Of a stretch of DNA of 64,000 bases, positions 36,789 through 45,030 are shown piece after piece. A program made the position numbers and the translations under genes. Source of the DNA: JBHYGK01 sp051859045. Its GTDB lineage: Bacteria; Pseudomonadota; Gammaproteobacteria; Xanthomonadales; Xanthomonadaceae. The first letter of the stretch is position 1; each line of letters opens with the position of its first letter. Location: assembly GCA_051859045.1 (NCBI GenBank), contig JBHYGK010000057.1:1-64000 (forward strand). Reading direction: 5' to 3'. The notes under the pieces are model-generated. The model did no database searches. It saw only the letters and a list, made by a program, of their open reading frames with translations, and had not been told where the DNA came from.

Positions 36789-37106
36789 TCAGAACGGGAT
36801 GCGGCCGGTGAGCACGTCGCGGTACATCACCCAGTCGCCCATCAGCGACCACAGCGGATGGGTGAAGGTGGCCGGGCGGTTGTGCTCGAAGAAGAAGTGC
36901 CCCACCCACGCGAAGCCGTAGCCCGCCAGCGGCATGCCCAGCAGCCACCACGGGTTGAGCGTGGCCAGCGCGGTGGCCAGGCAGGCCAGCACCAGCGTCG
37001 AGCCGACCACGTGCAGGCGCCGGCAGGTGCGGTTGGCGTGCTCGCCGAGGTAGTAGGGATAGAACTCGCGGAAGGAGGCGAAGCGCGGGGCGTCGGCGGT
37101 GCTCAT
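36789..37106 (-). CDS. DUF962/Mpo1-like membrane protein
   Basis: A 105-residue protein with two membrane segments. FREFYPYYLGEHANRTCRRLHVVGS and WVGHFFFEHNRPATF contain the conserved histidines of the DUF962 family; the yeast member Mpo1 is an Fe-dependent dioxygenase that removes one carbon from 2-hydroxy fatty acids, and its histidines are conserved here, so a fatty-acid oxidation role is possible. The ATG was chosen over a GTG one codon upstream. It lies 40 bp after mazG on the same strand. Confidence 0.85.
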   Translation of the reverse strand: MSTADAPRFASFREFYPYYLGEHANRTCRRLHVVGSTLVLACLATALATLNPWWLLGMPLAGYGFAWVGHFFFEHNRPATFTHPLWSLMGDWVMYRDVLTGRIPF

Positions 37107-37146
37107 CACGGGTCTCCGGCGGGAAGCGGGCGGGCGTGGCGCGGGG

Positions 37147-37995
37147 TCACAGGCCCTCGCGCTTGGCGAGGTTCCACAGGTCGTCCTGGGCGGCGAGGTC
37201 GAGCTCGGCGAGGCGGCCGCCCTCGGCCTCGACGATCGCCTCCATCCGGCGGAAGCGGCGCTCGAACTTGGCGTTGGCGCGCGCCAGCGCGCGCCCGAAG
37301 TCCACCTTGGCGTGGCGGGCCAGGTTCACCAGCACGAAGGCCACGTCGCCGATCTCGTCCTCGAGGGCGTCGTGGCCGGTGCCCTTGGCGAACTCCTCGC
37401 GCACCTCCTCGATCTCCTCGTGCAGCTTGTCGAACACCGGCGCGGGATCGGGCCAGTCGAAGCCCACCCGCGCGGCGCGCTTCTGCAGCTTGGTCGCGCG
37501 CATCCACTCCGGCAGGCCGCGGGCCACGCCGGCCAGCGCGCTGGGATCCTCGTCGCCCGAGGCCGCGCGCTCGGCGGCCTTGAGCTGCTCCCAGGCCAGC
37601 GTCTGGGCGTCGGCATCCGCCACGCTGGCGCCGGCGAAGACGTGCGGGTGGCGGCGCTCCATCTTGTGGTTGATCGCGTCGACCACGTCGGCGAAGGCGA
37701 AGTGCCCGGCCTCCTCGGCCATCCGCGCGTGGAAGACCACCTGCAGCAGCAGGTCGCCCAGCTCGTCGCACAGCGCGGGCATGTCGCGGCGCGCGATGGC
37801 GTCGGCCACCTCGTAGGCCTCCTCGATGGTGTAGGGCGCGATCGAGGCGAAGTCCTGGGCCACGTCCCAGGGGCAGCCGCGGGCCGGGTCGCGCAGCCGG
37901 GCCATGATGGCGAGCAGGCGCTCGACGCCGTCCAGCGAGGCCGGCAGCGCGTCGGGATGCGGGGCGTCGGGGTGCGGGGACGACTCAGGCGGCAT
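37147..37995 (-). CDS. mazG: Nucleoside triphosphate pyrophosphohydrolase MazG
   Basis: House-cleaning NTP pyrophosphatase (282 residues) with two MazG domains. The first has CPWDVAQDFASIAPYTIEE and EAYEVADAI with the EExxE metal ligands, then DELGDLLLQVVFH; the second has EEIEEVREEF and EDEIGDVAFVLVNLARH. It ends NAKFERRFRRME. The start overlaps the cysQ stop by 11 bp; gspG-to-mazG genes are close-packed on this strand. Confidence 0.94.
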   Translation of the reverse strand: MPPESSPHPDAPHPDALPASLDGVERLLAIMARLRDPARGCPWDVAQDFASIAPYTIEEAYEVADAIARRDMPALCDELGDLLLQVVFHARMAEEAGHFAFADVVDAINHKMERRHPHVFAGASVADADAQTLAWEQLKAAERAASGDEDPSALAGVARGLPEWMRATKLQKRAARVGFDWPDPAPVFDKLHEEIEEVREEFAKGTGHDALEDEIGDVAFVLVNLARHAKVDFGRALARANAKFERRFRRMEAIVEAEGGRLAELDLAAQDDLWNLAKREGL

Positions 37996-38797
37996 CGAGC
38001 CACTCCTTCCAGGGCAGGGCGGCGTCGCCCACCGCGATGAAATCGGGATTCAGCAGGCCCTCGCGCTGGTTGTAGGCCAGCGGCCGGCCCTCGAGGTCGA
38101 GCACGGCGCCGCCCGCGGCCTCGAGCACGGCCTGGCCGGCGGCGGTGTCCCACTCGCTGGTCGGGCCGAAGCGCGGATACAGGTCGGCCAGGCCCTCGGC
38201 CAGGCGCAGGAACTTCAGCGAGCTGCCCAGGCCGTCGCACTCGCTGGCGGGCATGCGCGCGAGCATCGCGTCGACCCGCGGGTGGCGGTGCGAGCGGCTG
38301 GCCATCACCCGCAGCGGGGCCTCGGCGGGGCGGCGCACGTGCAGCGCGATGTCCTCACCGCCCTCGCGCGAATACGCGCCCACGCCGTGCACGCCCCAGC
38401 ACATCGCGCCGCCGACCGGCGCGTGCACCACGCCCAGCACCGGCGCGCCGCCCTCGACCAGCGCGATGTTGACGCTGAACTCGCCGTTGCGCTTGATGAA
38501 CTCGCGGGTGCCGTCGAGCGGATCCACCAGCCAGTAGCGCTCCCAGCCCTGGCGCTCGGACCACGGCAGGTGCGCGCCCTCCTCGCTGAGCAGCGGGATG
38601 CGCGGGGCGAGCTGGGCCAGCCCGCGCGCGATCACCTCGTGCGCGGCGTGGTCGGCCGCGGTGACGGGGCTGAAGTCGGCCTTGCGCTGCACGGCCAGGT
38701 CGTCGCGGTAGTGCACCAGGCTGGCCTCGCCGGCCGCGCGCGCCAGCGCGCACAGGCTGGTGATCCACTGCTGGTGCTCGCGCTCGCGGGCGCTCAC
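37985..38797 (-). CDS. cysQ: 3'(2'),5'-bisphosphate nucleotidase CysQ
   Basis: Mg-dependent phosphatase (270 residues) that removes the 3'-phosphate of PAP/PAPS in sulfur assimilation. Inositol-monophosphatase-family motifs: VTAADHAAHEVI, LSEEGAHLPW, the metal site WLVDPLDGTREFI, and WDTAAGQAVLEAAGG near the C-terminus. The GTG start overlaps the nudE stop by 4 bp; no ATG lies near the family N-terminus. nudE and cysQ together handle ADP-containing nucleotides. Confidence 0.93.
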   Translation of the reverse strand: MSAREREHQQWITSLCALARAAGEASLVHYRDDLAVQRKADFSPVTAADHAAHEVIARGLAQLAPRIPLLSEEGAHLPWSERQGWERYWLVDPLDGTREFIKRNGEFSVNIALVEGGAPVLGVVHAPVGGAMCWGVHGVGAYSREGGEDIALHVRRPAEAPLRVMASRSHRHPRVDAMLARMPASECDGLGSSLKFLRLAEGLADLYPRFGPTSEWDTAAGQAVLEAAGGAVLDLEGRPLAYNQREGLLNPDFIAVGDAALPWKEWLDAA

Positions 38798-39480
38798 GCG
38801 GGCCTCCCGGCCAGCGCGGCCACCGCCGCGGGCGGCGCGGGCCGGCCCTGGGCCAACCACTCGCGCACCACGAACAGCCCGGCCAGCGAGCGCCCCTCGG
38901 AGACGTCCTCGCGCAGCATCAGCGCGTGCAGCTCGGCCAGCGGCCAGGCGATGACGTCGAGCGGCTCGGGCTCGTCGCCGGCGAGGCGCTCGGGGTAGAG
39001 GTCCTCGGCCACCACGAGGTGGGTGGCGTGGTCCATGTAGGTGGGCGCGAGCGTGAGGCTGCGCAGCAGGGTCAGGCGGCGCGCGCCGAAGCCGGCCTCC
39101 TCCTTGAGCTCGCGCTGGGCGGCGTCGAGCGGGGTCTCGCCGGCGTCGATCTTGCCCTTGGGCAGGCCCAGCTCGTAGCGGTGCACGCCGCAGCTGTACT
39201 CGCGCACCAGCAGCACGGTGGCGTCGTCGCGCAGCGCGCAGATGATCACCGCGCCGCGGCCGCGGGCCTTGAGGCGCTCGTAGCGGCGGCGCTCGCCGTT
39301 GGAGAACTCGAGGTCGAGCTGCTCGGCGCGGTAGGGCCCGAGGTCGTGCTCCTCGCGGTGGTGGATCACGGGCAGCGGGTGCGGCGCGGGCAGGCGCGGA
39401 TCGAGCGCGTCGTGCGAAGGGCCGTCGGGGTGCGTGCCGTCGGGGCGCGTGCCGTCGTGGCGCGGGGCGTCGTGGGTCAT
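38794..39480 (-). CDS. nudE: ADP compounds hydrolase NudE (Nudix)
   Basis: Nudix hydrolase (228 residues) acting on Ap3A, ADP-ribose and NADH in E. coli. The complete Nudix box is GKIDAGETPLDAAQRELKEE followed by AGF (about residues 119-141). NudE-specific neighbours are LEFSNGERRRYERLK, LVREYSCGVHRYELGLP and SLTLAPTYMDHATHLVVA. It has an unusual N-terminal extension of about 33 residues rich in Asp, Gly, Pro and His, built from short HDG/PDG repeats (HDGTRPDGTHPDG), absent from 186-residue E. coli NudE. A start within the extension cannot be excluded. The ATG overlaps the gspN stop. Confidence 0.92.
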   Translation of the reverse strand: MTHDAPRHDGTRPDGTHPDGPSHDALDPRLPAPHPLPVIHHREEHDLGPYRAEQLDLEFSNGERRRYERLKARGRGAVIICALRDDATVLLVREYSCGVHRYELGLPKGKIDAGETPLDAAQRELKEEAGFGARRLTLLRSLTLAPTYMDHATHLVVAEDLYPERLAGDEPEPLDVIAWPLAELHALMLREDVSEGRSLAGLFVVREWLAQGRPAPPAAVAALAGRPA

Positions 39481-40289
39481 GGGGCGGGACTCCGGTGCCA
39501 GCCGCCGTCCAGGCGCAGGCGGCGACGCCCGTCCGGGAGCGGCTGGCCGATCAGGGCGAGCGAGGGGGCGAGCGCGGGATCGCGGGCGCCGAGCACGGCG
39601 TCGAGGCGCCAGCCGGCGGGATCGGCCTGCAGGCCGCCGGCGAGCGCCAGCGGGCCGCCGGCGTCGGCCAGCGCGCCTTCCAGCGGGCCGCCGTCGGCCT
39701 GCCGCAGGTCGAGCGAGAGGGTGCCCAGCGCCGCGGCGGCGGCGCCGGCGACGCGCGCGTCGCGCCACTGCGCGCGGGCCGCCAGCGCGCGCGGCCAGGG
39801 CGCGGCGAGCGGCGCCAGCTCGGCGTGCTCGATGGCGAGGTGCAGGCGTCCGTCGGCGCGCAGGCCGAGCGCGGCGAGGCCCTCGTCGAGCAGCGCGGCC
39901 GGGAGTTCGATGCTGGCCGCGCGGATCCGCCAGGCGTCGCCGTCGCGGGCGAGCAGGCCGCTGGCGCGCCAGCCGCCGCCGGGGCGCGGCGGGCCCTCGA
40001 GGGCGAGCTCGGCGCTGGGCGCGGCGCGCAGCAGCGAGGCGGCCGAGAGCCGCCAGCGCAGCGTGCCGAGGTCGCGGCCGTCGACGCGCAGCGCGCCGAG
40101 CTGGCCGTCCCAGAGCGTGCCGCGCGGATCCTGCGCCTCGACGCCGGCGGGCAGCGGCCCGGCCAGGCGCAGCGCCAGCGCCGCGGGCAGGCGGGCCAGC
40201 ACGGCCAGCCCCAGCGCGAGCAGCACCAGCAGCGCGAGCGCCACGCGGCGCGGCCACGGCGAGCGGGCGGCGGCCGCGGCGGCGGGCAT
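39477..40289 (-). CDS. gspN: Type II secretion system protein N
   Basis: A 270-residue GspN-type protein: one N-terminal membrane segment (ALALLVLLALGLAVLARLP) and a periplasmic beta-rich domain with DPRGTLWDGQLGALRVDG, LGTLRWRLSAASLL and LADAGGPLALAG, all family features. GspN is an accessory part of the assembly platform. The stop overlaps nudE and the start overlaps gspM. The protein is about 30% alanine. Confidence 0.85.
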   Translation of the reverse strand: MPAAAAAARSPWPRRVALALLVLLALGLAVLARLPAALALRLAGPLPAGVEAQDPRGTLWDGQLGALRVDGRDLGTLRWRLSAASLLRAAPSAELALEGPPRPGGGWRASGLLARDGDAWRIRAASIELPAALLDEGLAALGLRADGRLHLAIEHAELAPLAAPWPRALAARAQWRDARVAGAAAAALGTLSLDLRQADGGPLEGALADAGGPLALAGGLQADPAGWRLDAVLGARDPALAPSLALIGQPLPDGRRRLRLDGGWHRSPAP

Positions 40290-40774
40290 CAGCGTCCGGC
40301 CTCGCGCAGCACCAGGCGGCCGTCCACGCGGCCGGCGGCACCGGCGCGCTGCAGCGAGAGTTCGTCGACCGCGGCCGAGGCCAGCGGGCCCTCGAGCGTG
40401 GCGACGAGCACCTCGAAGTCGGCGCCCACCAGCTGCACGCGGACGCGGCCCTCGCCCTGCGGCTCGACGCCGACGAGCGCGCCGCCGAGGCCGGCCGCGC
40501 GCAGCTCGGCGTCGACGCGCGCGATCAGCGAGCGCGCGTCGGCGGGCGCGGCGGCGAGCGGGCCGCGGGCGAGCGCGGCGTCGGCCTGCGCGCGCAGGCG
40601 CGGCATCGCCTCGGCCTGGGCCAGGGCGAGCCCGCGCAGGTCGTCGCGCGAGCGCGCCAGGGGATCCCAGGCCAGCGCCCAGAGCAGCAGCGCGGCGACG
40701 ATCGGCGCGCCGATCGCGAGGATGCGGCGGTCGCGCGGCGACAGCGCGGCGAGGCGGGCGGCGAGCGCGCTCAT
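40289..40774 (-). CDS. gspM: Type II secretion system protein M
   Basis: A 161-residue inner-membrane GspM with cytoplasmic SALAARLAALSPRDRRIL, a membrane helix near residues 20-36 (AIGAPIVAALLLWALAW) and a periplasmic ferredoxin-like domain (LIARVDAELRAAGLGG, VQLVGADFEVLVATL). It pairs with GspL. Overlaps gspN by 1 bp and gspL by 4 bp. Confidence 0.86.
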   Translation of the reverse strand: MSALAARLAALSPRDRRILAIGAPIVAALLLWALAWDPLARSRDDLRGLALAQAEAMPRLRAQADAALARGPLAAAPADARSLIARVDAELRAAGLGGALVGVEPQGEGRVRVQLVGADFEVLVATLEGPLASAAVDELSLQRAGAAGRVDGRLVLREAGR

Positions 40775-41919
40775 CGCGGCGCCCCCAGCCGCAGCCGGCC
40801 TTCGACGCCGCGGGTGCCCGGGGTGGCCGCGGTGAGCTCGGCGCGGCCCGTGGCGGCGGCCAGCCGCCCGCGCAGCGCGTCGAGCGCGGCCACGTCGGGC
40901 CCGACCACCACGAGGTCGAGCTGGCCGCTGCGGAACTCCACGGCCTGCAGCTCCAGCCGCGGGTCGTCGGCCAGCCCGGGGGCGGCGCGGGCCAGCAGGC
41001 CCAGCGCGCCCTCGGCGCCGGCCGCGCCCTGCCCCGCGGCCTGGGCCAGCACCGCGGAGGCCTCGGCGAAGCCCAGCCCGGTGCGCGCATCGGGCGCGAC
41101 CCGGCGCACCAGCGCCTCGGCCTCGGCCTGCTGGGCCTCGACCAGCGCGGCATAGCCCTGGCGCTCGAACACCAGGCCGGCGAAGGCGAGCACGCCCGCG
41201 GCCGCGAGCAGCGCCGCGGCGAGGCGCCAGGACTGGCGCGCGCCGGCGCCGCGGGCCACCGGCGCGAAGGCGCCCTGCAGCAGGTCGGGGCCGGCCGCGG
41301 CGAGGCCCTCGGCGAGCACGGCCAGGGCCGGGCCCACCGCGCGCGCGGCGCCGCCCTGCCAGCCGACGGGCGCCTCGGCGCCGTCGGCGAGGCGCAGCGA
41401 CAGCGCGCCGTGGCCGATGCCCAGCGCCTGCAGCAGGGCCATCACCTCGGCCGGTTCGCCGGCCAGCGCGCGGCCGTCGGCCAGCCGCGCCAGCGCGCGG
41501 CCGGGCTCGACGAGCAGCGTGCCCGGCGCGAGCAGCGCGGCCTCGCTCCAGGCGGCCTGGGCCGGCGCGCCGGCCTCGGCGCCGCGGCCCAGCCAGGCCT
41601 GCACGGCCTCGCGGCGGGCGACGGCCACCTGCAGCCGCGCGGGCGCGCCCGGCGCCTCGCGCCAGGCCACGTGCTGGGCCTCGATGGGGCCGGCGAGCTG
41701 ATCCTCGACCGCGAACGGCACGGCCTGGGCGAGCTGCGCGCCGCGGCCCGGCGGTCGGGCGAGCTCGAGCAGCAGCACGTCCTCGGCGGGCACGGCGAGC
41801 AGCACCGCGAGCCCCGGCGCGGCGGCCGGCACGCCGGCGCGCGGCGGGGCGCCGGGGCGGTCGGGGTCGAGCCACTCGGCGTGGCCATCGGGACGCAGTC
41901 GGAGCAGGGCGCGGGGCAT
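40771..41919 (-). CDS. gspL: Type II secretion system protein L
   Basis: A 382-residue GspL. The cytoplasmic actin-like part (residues about 1-225) would bind the GspE ATPase; then a membrane helix (WRLAAALLAAAGVLAFAGLVF, about 232-252) and a periplasmic ferredoxin-like domain (LELQAVEFRSGQLDLVVVG). Segments LAQAVPFAVEDQLAGP and PVGWQGGAAR match family L. The ATG at 41919 gives the family N-terminus; the 99-bp gap to gspK holds 36-bp repeats. Very alanine-rich. Confidence 0.86.
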   Translation of the reverse strand: MPRALLRLRPDGHAEWLDPDRPGAPPRAGVPAAAPGLAVLLAVPAEDVLLLELARPPGRGAQLAQAVPFAVEDQLAGPIEAQHVAWREAPGAPARLQVAVARREAVQAWLGRGAEAGAPAQAAWSEAALLAPGTLLVEPGRALARLADGRALAGEPAEVMALLQALGIGHGALSLRLADGAEAPVGWQGGAARAVGPALAVLAEGLAAAGPDLLQGAFAPVARGAGARQSWRLAAALLAAAGVLAFAGLVFERQGYAALVEAQQAEAEALVRRVAPDARTGLGFAEASAVLAQAAGQGAAGAEGALGLLARAAPGLADDPRLELQAVEFRSGQLDLVVVGPDVAALDALRGRLAAATGRAELTAATPGTRGVEGRLRLGAPR

Positions 41920-41949
41920 CGGCCGATTCTAGCCGGCTTGGAAGGCGAG

Positions 41950-42042
41950 AGCCGGCCACCCACGCGCGCGGGCATCCGCGATCACAGCCGGCCGCGCACG
42001 CGCGCGGGCATCGCCCATCACAGCCGGCCGCGCACGCGCGCG
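41950..42042. repeat. 36-bp tandem repeat (2.6 copies) at the end of gspK
   Basis: Units at 41950-41985, 41986-42021 and a partial one at 42022-42042, each beginning AGCCGGCC and containing CACGCGCGCG. The last full unit covers the gspK stop codon and the partial unit encodes its C-terminal RVRGRL, so the repeats look like duplications of the gene's end into the gspK-gspL gap. Confidence 0.8.
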
Positions 42043-42926
42043 ACCACGCGCACCCGCCCCGGCTCGCGGGCCAGCAGGCTGGCGAAGGCCAGCGCGATGC
42101 CGTCGGCCTCGATGTCGGCCTCGGCCACCACGTAGCGGGTTTCGACGGCGTAGGGCGTCAGGTCGGCCACGTCCAGGCCCTCGCGCAGCAGCGCCTCGCG
42201 CACCGCGCGCAGGTCGGCGTAGGGCGTGCCGCCGGCGGTGCGGGCCAGGCGGGCGGCCAGCAGCGGGGTGATCCGCGCGTCGATGCCCTGCCACAGCGCG
42301 GGCGGCGCGGTGTTGAGGTTGGTCCGGTGGTCGGCGGGCAGCGCGCACAGCAGCGCGGCGAGGCGCGCGAACTCGGCCTCGGGCAGGCGCAGCCCCGGGC
42401 GCAGCTCGGCCACCAGCGACAGCGGCGCGTCCGGCGCCAGGCCCGGGCCGGGCTCGGCGCCGCCGGCCTGCGGCGTGCGGTCGGCGTCGACGAGGTCGGC
42501 GATCCGCGGGGCCAGCCGCGGGTCGGCGCCGACGGCCTGCAGCACGCGGCCCAGCCGGGCGACGGCCAGCGGGTCGGTGACCCCGCCGGGGGCGAGGCCG
42601 TTGAGGTTGAAGCAGCCGCCGAGGTCGCGCAGGCGGCCGCGGATGCGCGCGCCGGGCACCTCGATCGGCGGCACCGGCTGCGCCCAGGGCTCGTCGAGGC
42701 TGTCGGTGCGGCCGCGCGCGGCGTCGTCCACCAGCGCGCTGGCGGCCCAGCCCTCGAGGCCGCGCATCAGCTGGCCGGCCTGCTCCACCCGCCAGTGCTC
42801 GCGGTGGCGGGCGCGCGAGGCCTCGCCGGCGTCGAGCAGCGCGGCCACCAGCAGCAGCGCCAGCGCCAGCGCGAACAGCGCGATCAGCAGCGCCACGCCG
42901 CGCGGCGGACTCGGCAGGCGGCTCAC
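42018..42926 (-). CDS. gspK: Type II secretion minor pseudopilin GspK
   Basis: A 302-residue minor pseudopilin at the tip of the pseudopilus. The leader RGVALLIALFALALALLLV lacks Glu+5, as is normal for GspK. The large globular domain has GCFNLNGLAP, IADLVDADRTP, LCALPADHRTNLNTAPP and VETRYVVAEADI. GTG start overlapping the gspJ stop by 4 bp. The C-terminus (VARVRGRL) is part of a 36-bp tandem repeat. Confidence 0.88.
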   Translation of the reverse strand: MSRLPSPPRGVALLIALFALALALLLVAALLDAGEASRARHREHWRVEQAGQLMRGLEGWAASALVDDAARGRTDSLDEPWAQPVPPIEVPGARIRGRLRDLGGCFNLNGLAPGGVTDPLAVARLGRVLQAVGADPRLAPRIADLVDADRTPQAGGAEPGPGLAPDAPLSLVAELRPGLRLPEAEFARLAALLCALPADHRTNLNTAPPALWQGIDARITPLLAARLARTAGGTPYADLRAVREALLREGLDVADLTPYAVETRYVVAEADIEADGIALAFASLLAREPGRVRVVARVRGRL

Positions 42927-43570
42927 GACAGCGGCTCCCAGGCGTCGGGCAGCTCGAACACGCGGCGGATCTCGGGGCCCTCGGCGGCGCGCCCGCCGGC
43001 GTCGGCCTCCGGGCCCGGCAGGCGCAGGCGCAGCTCCACCGCGCGCGGCAGCGCGTCGGGCGCGGCCTCGCGCGGCGGCCACGCGGGCAGCGCGCGGCCG
43101 GCGGCGTCGAGGAAGCGCCAGCGGCAGGCGCCGGCGCCGGCGATCGCGGGCAGCGCCTCGGGCGCCGGTGCGCCGGGGCGCGGGGCCAGCGGGCCGCGCG
43201 CGCGGGTCAGGCCGTCCGGGCCGCAGCGCCAGGCCACGCGCTCCACGCCGCTACCGCCCGACCAGCCGGCCGGCGGACGCAGCACGCTCAGCTCCAGGCC
43301 GTCGCCATCGCCCAGCAGCGCCGGGAGGACCCGGCCATCGCCGCCGCGCGCGGGCCGCGGCGCGGCCTGCTGCAGGTCGCGGCCGAGCTGGCCGATCGCG
43401 CGCTGCAGCGCGTCGGTCTCGGCGATCCGCGCGTCGAGCACCGCGCGCTGGCGGGCCAGCGCGTCCAGCCCGCCCCAGGCCAGCGCGGCGACGATCGCGA
43501 AGATCGCCACCGCCACCAGCAGCTCGAGCAGGCTCATGCCGCGCGGGCGCGGAGCGCGGGGCGCGCTCAT
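42923..43570 (-). CDS. gspJ: Type II secretion minor pseudopilin GspJ
   Basis: A 215-residue minor pseudopilin. The prepilin leader ends RG and the mature part starts MSLLELLVAVAIFAIVAAL with Glu+5; Met instead of the usual Phe at +1. Family segments: AIGQLGRDLQQAAPRP and VERVAWRCGPDGLTR. Overlaps gspI and gspK by 4 bp each. Confidence 0.87.
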   Translation of the reverse strand: MSAPRAPRPRGMSLLELLVAVAIFAIVAALAWGGLDALARQRAVLDARIAETDALQRAIGQLGRDLQQAAPRPARGGDGRVLPALLGDGDGLELSVLRPPAGWSGGSGVERVAWRCGPDGLTRARGPLAPRPGAPAPEALPAIAGAGACRWRFLDAAGRALPAWPPREAAPDALPRAVELRLRLPGPEADAGGRAAEGPEIRRVFELPDAWEPLS

Positions 43571-43956
43571 GGGCCGGCGAAGCCGTCGAGCACCAGCACC
43601 GGCGCGTCGGCCGCGTCCTCGCGCCGCACCGCCACCTGCATCCGGCGCAGGCCGGCCACGCCGGAGGGTTCGACCTCGAGCGTCCACGCCCAGGCCAGGC
43701 CGCCCTGCTCGCTGCGGCCGCTGCGCCGGCCCGGCGGCGGCAGGCCGGCCAGGCGCGCCTCGGCCAGCACGTCGGCGGCCACCCACTGGGCGTACAGGCG
43801 CTCGCGGCGCTCGGCCAGGCCGCTGGCCTCGTGGCCCAGCGCGCGCAGCAGCGCCGCCATCACCAGCGCCAGCACCGCCAGCGCGATCAGCACCTCGAGC
43901 AGCGAGAAGCCGCGCGCGCGGCGCGGTGCAGGGCGCGGCGCGCGCGGCGCGCTCAC
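43567..43956 (-). CDS. gspI: Type II secretion minor pseudopilin GspI
   Basis: A 129-residue minor pseudopilin with leader PRRARG, cleaved before FSLLEVLIALAVLALVMAA (Glu+5 present). The globular part has AQWVAADVLAEARLAG, the GspI helix. GTG start overlapping the gspH stop by 4 bp. Confidence 0.87.
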   Translation of the reverse strand: MSAPRAPRPAPRRARGFSLLEVLIALAVLALVMAALLRALGHEASGLAERRERLYAQWVAADVLAEARLAGLPPPGRRSGRSEQGGLAWAWTLEVEPSGVAGLRRMQVAVRREDAADAPVLVLDGFAGP

Positions 43957-44585
43957 GGCGCGTCCCCGCGCACCAGCGCGCCGTCGGCGCGGCCGCGCAG
44001 GCGCTGCTCGCCGGCGCCCTCGAGGGCCAGCACCAGCACGAAGGGCGTGTACTCGCCGCCGGCCAGGCAGGCCAGCTGCGGCGTGGACGGCCGGGCCTCG
44101 CCCAGCGCGAGCGGCTGGCCGTCGACCTCGAGCGTGGCGCTGACGCCCGGCGGGAAGCGCCGCGGCCGCAGCGCCTCGGCGGGATCGTCCGGCAGCGCGC
44201 GCCAGCTCCAGCGGCCGGCCGCGGCATCGGGCGCGTCATCGATCTGCACCCCCGCGGCCTCGGCGGCCAGCCGCTCGGCGTCGCCGCCGCGCTCGTGGAA
44301 GGGCCCGAAGGCCAGGCCGCCGCGGTCCACCGCGATGCCGACGTCGCGCCCGCTGGCCTCGGCGCGCTCGCAGGCCATCGCCAGCAGCGTCGCGGCCTGG
44401 TCGGCGGCGCGCTGCAGCCGGCGCTCGCCGGTGTCGGGCAGGGCCAGCACCACCGCGCTGGCCACCACGGCCAGGATCACCACCGACACCAGCACCTCGA
44501 TCAGCGTGAAGCCCGCCGCGCGCCGCGGCGCGCGCGCCCGGCCGGCGATCGCGCGCTCAGGGCATCCAGCTGCCGATGTCGGCAT
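43953..44585 (-). CDS. gspH: Type II secretion minor pseudopilin GspH
   Basis: A 210-residue pseudopilin. Long leader, cleaved at AAG before FTLIEVLVSVVILAVVASA (Glu+5). GspH-specific features are RLQRAADQAATLLAMACERAE and GVSATLEVDGQPL. The ATG at 44585 makes the reading frame overlap gspG by 29 bp, which is unusual in this tightly ordered operon; no closer ATG exists in frame. Confidence 0.85.
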   Translation of the reverse strand: MPTSAAGCPERAIAGRARAPRRAAGFTLIEVLVSVVILAVVASAVVLALPDTGERRLQRAADQAATLLAMACERAEASGRDVGIAVDRGGLAFGPFHERGGDAERLAAEAAGVQIDDAPDAAAGRWSWRALPDDPAEALRPRRFPPGVSATLEVDGQPLALGEARPSTPQLACLAGGEYTPFVLVLALEGAGEQRLRGRADGALVRGDAP

Positions 44586-44997
44586 TCGCGCCCTCCCCGC
44601 CCGGGCGCCCGTCGGCGCCGTGGCTCCAGACGTCGATGTCGCCGTGCTGGCCCGGCTGGGCGTACAGGTAGGGCCGGTTCCAGGGATCCACCGGCACGCG
44701 GTCGAGATAGGTGCGGCCGTTGGCGGCCGGGCGGGTCAGCGCCTCGAGGCCCTGCGCGGTCGGCGGATAGGTGGTGTTGTCGAGCCGGTAGAGGTTGAGC
44801 GCGGTGACCACCGCCTGGATGTCCTGGCGGGCGCGGACCATGCGCGCCTCGTCGGGGCGGTCCATCAGGCGCGGCACCACCACGGCGGCCAGGATGCCGA
44901 GGATCACCACCACCACCAGGATCTCGATGAGGGTGAAACCGCGCGCGGCAGGCATGCGCGGGGAGGCGGCGAAGCGGGCGTGGCGGCGGTTTACCAT
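44557..44997 (-). CDS. gspG: Type II secretion major pseudopilin GspG
   Basis: Main subunit of the pseudopilus that pushes exoproteins through the GspD secretin. 146 residues; prepilin peptidase site RG, then FTLIEILVVVVILGILAAVV with Glu+5. The conserved GspG region LNLYRLDNTTYPPTAQGLEAL and DPWNRPYLYAQPGQ, with calcium-loop residues (DVWSHGADG), identifies it. A start 14 codons later (ATG at 44955) is possible. First gene of the G-to-N run; the gap to divergent bioA is only about 33 bp. gspE and gspF, usual upstream neighbours, are absent here. Confidence 0.93.
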   Translation of the reverse strand: MVNRRHARFAASPRMPAARGFTLIEILVVVVILGILAAVVVPRLMDRPDEARMVRARQDIQAVVTALNLYRLDNTTYPPTAQGLEALTRPAANGRTYLDRVPVDPWNRPYLYAQPGQHGDIDVWSHGADGRPGGEGANADIGSWMP

Positions 44998-45030
44998 GGC
45001 GGCATGCGGACTCGAGACCAGACCCCCGGA

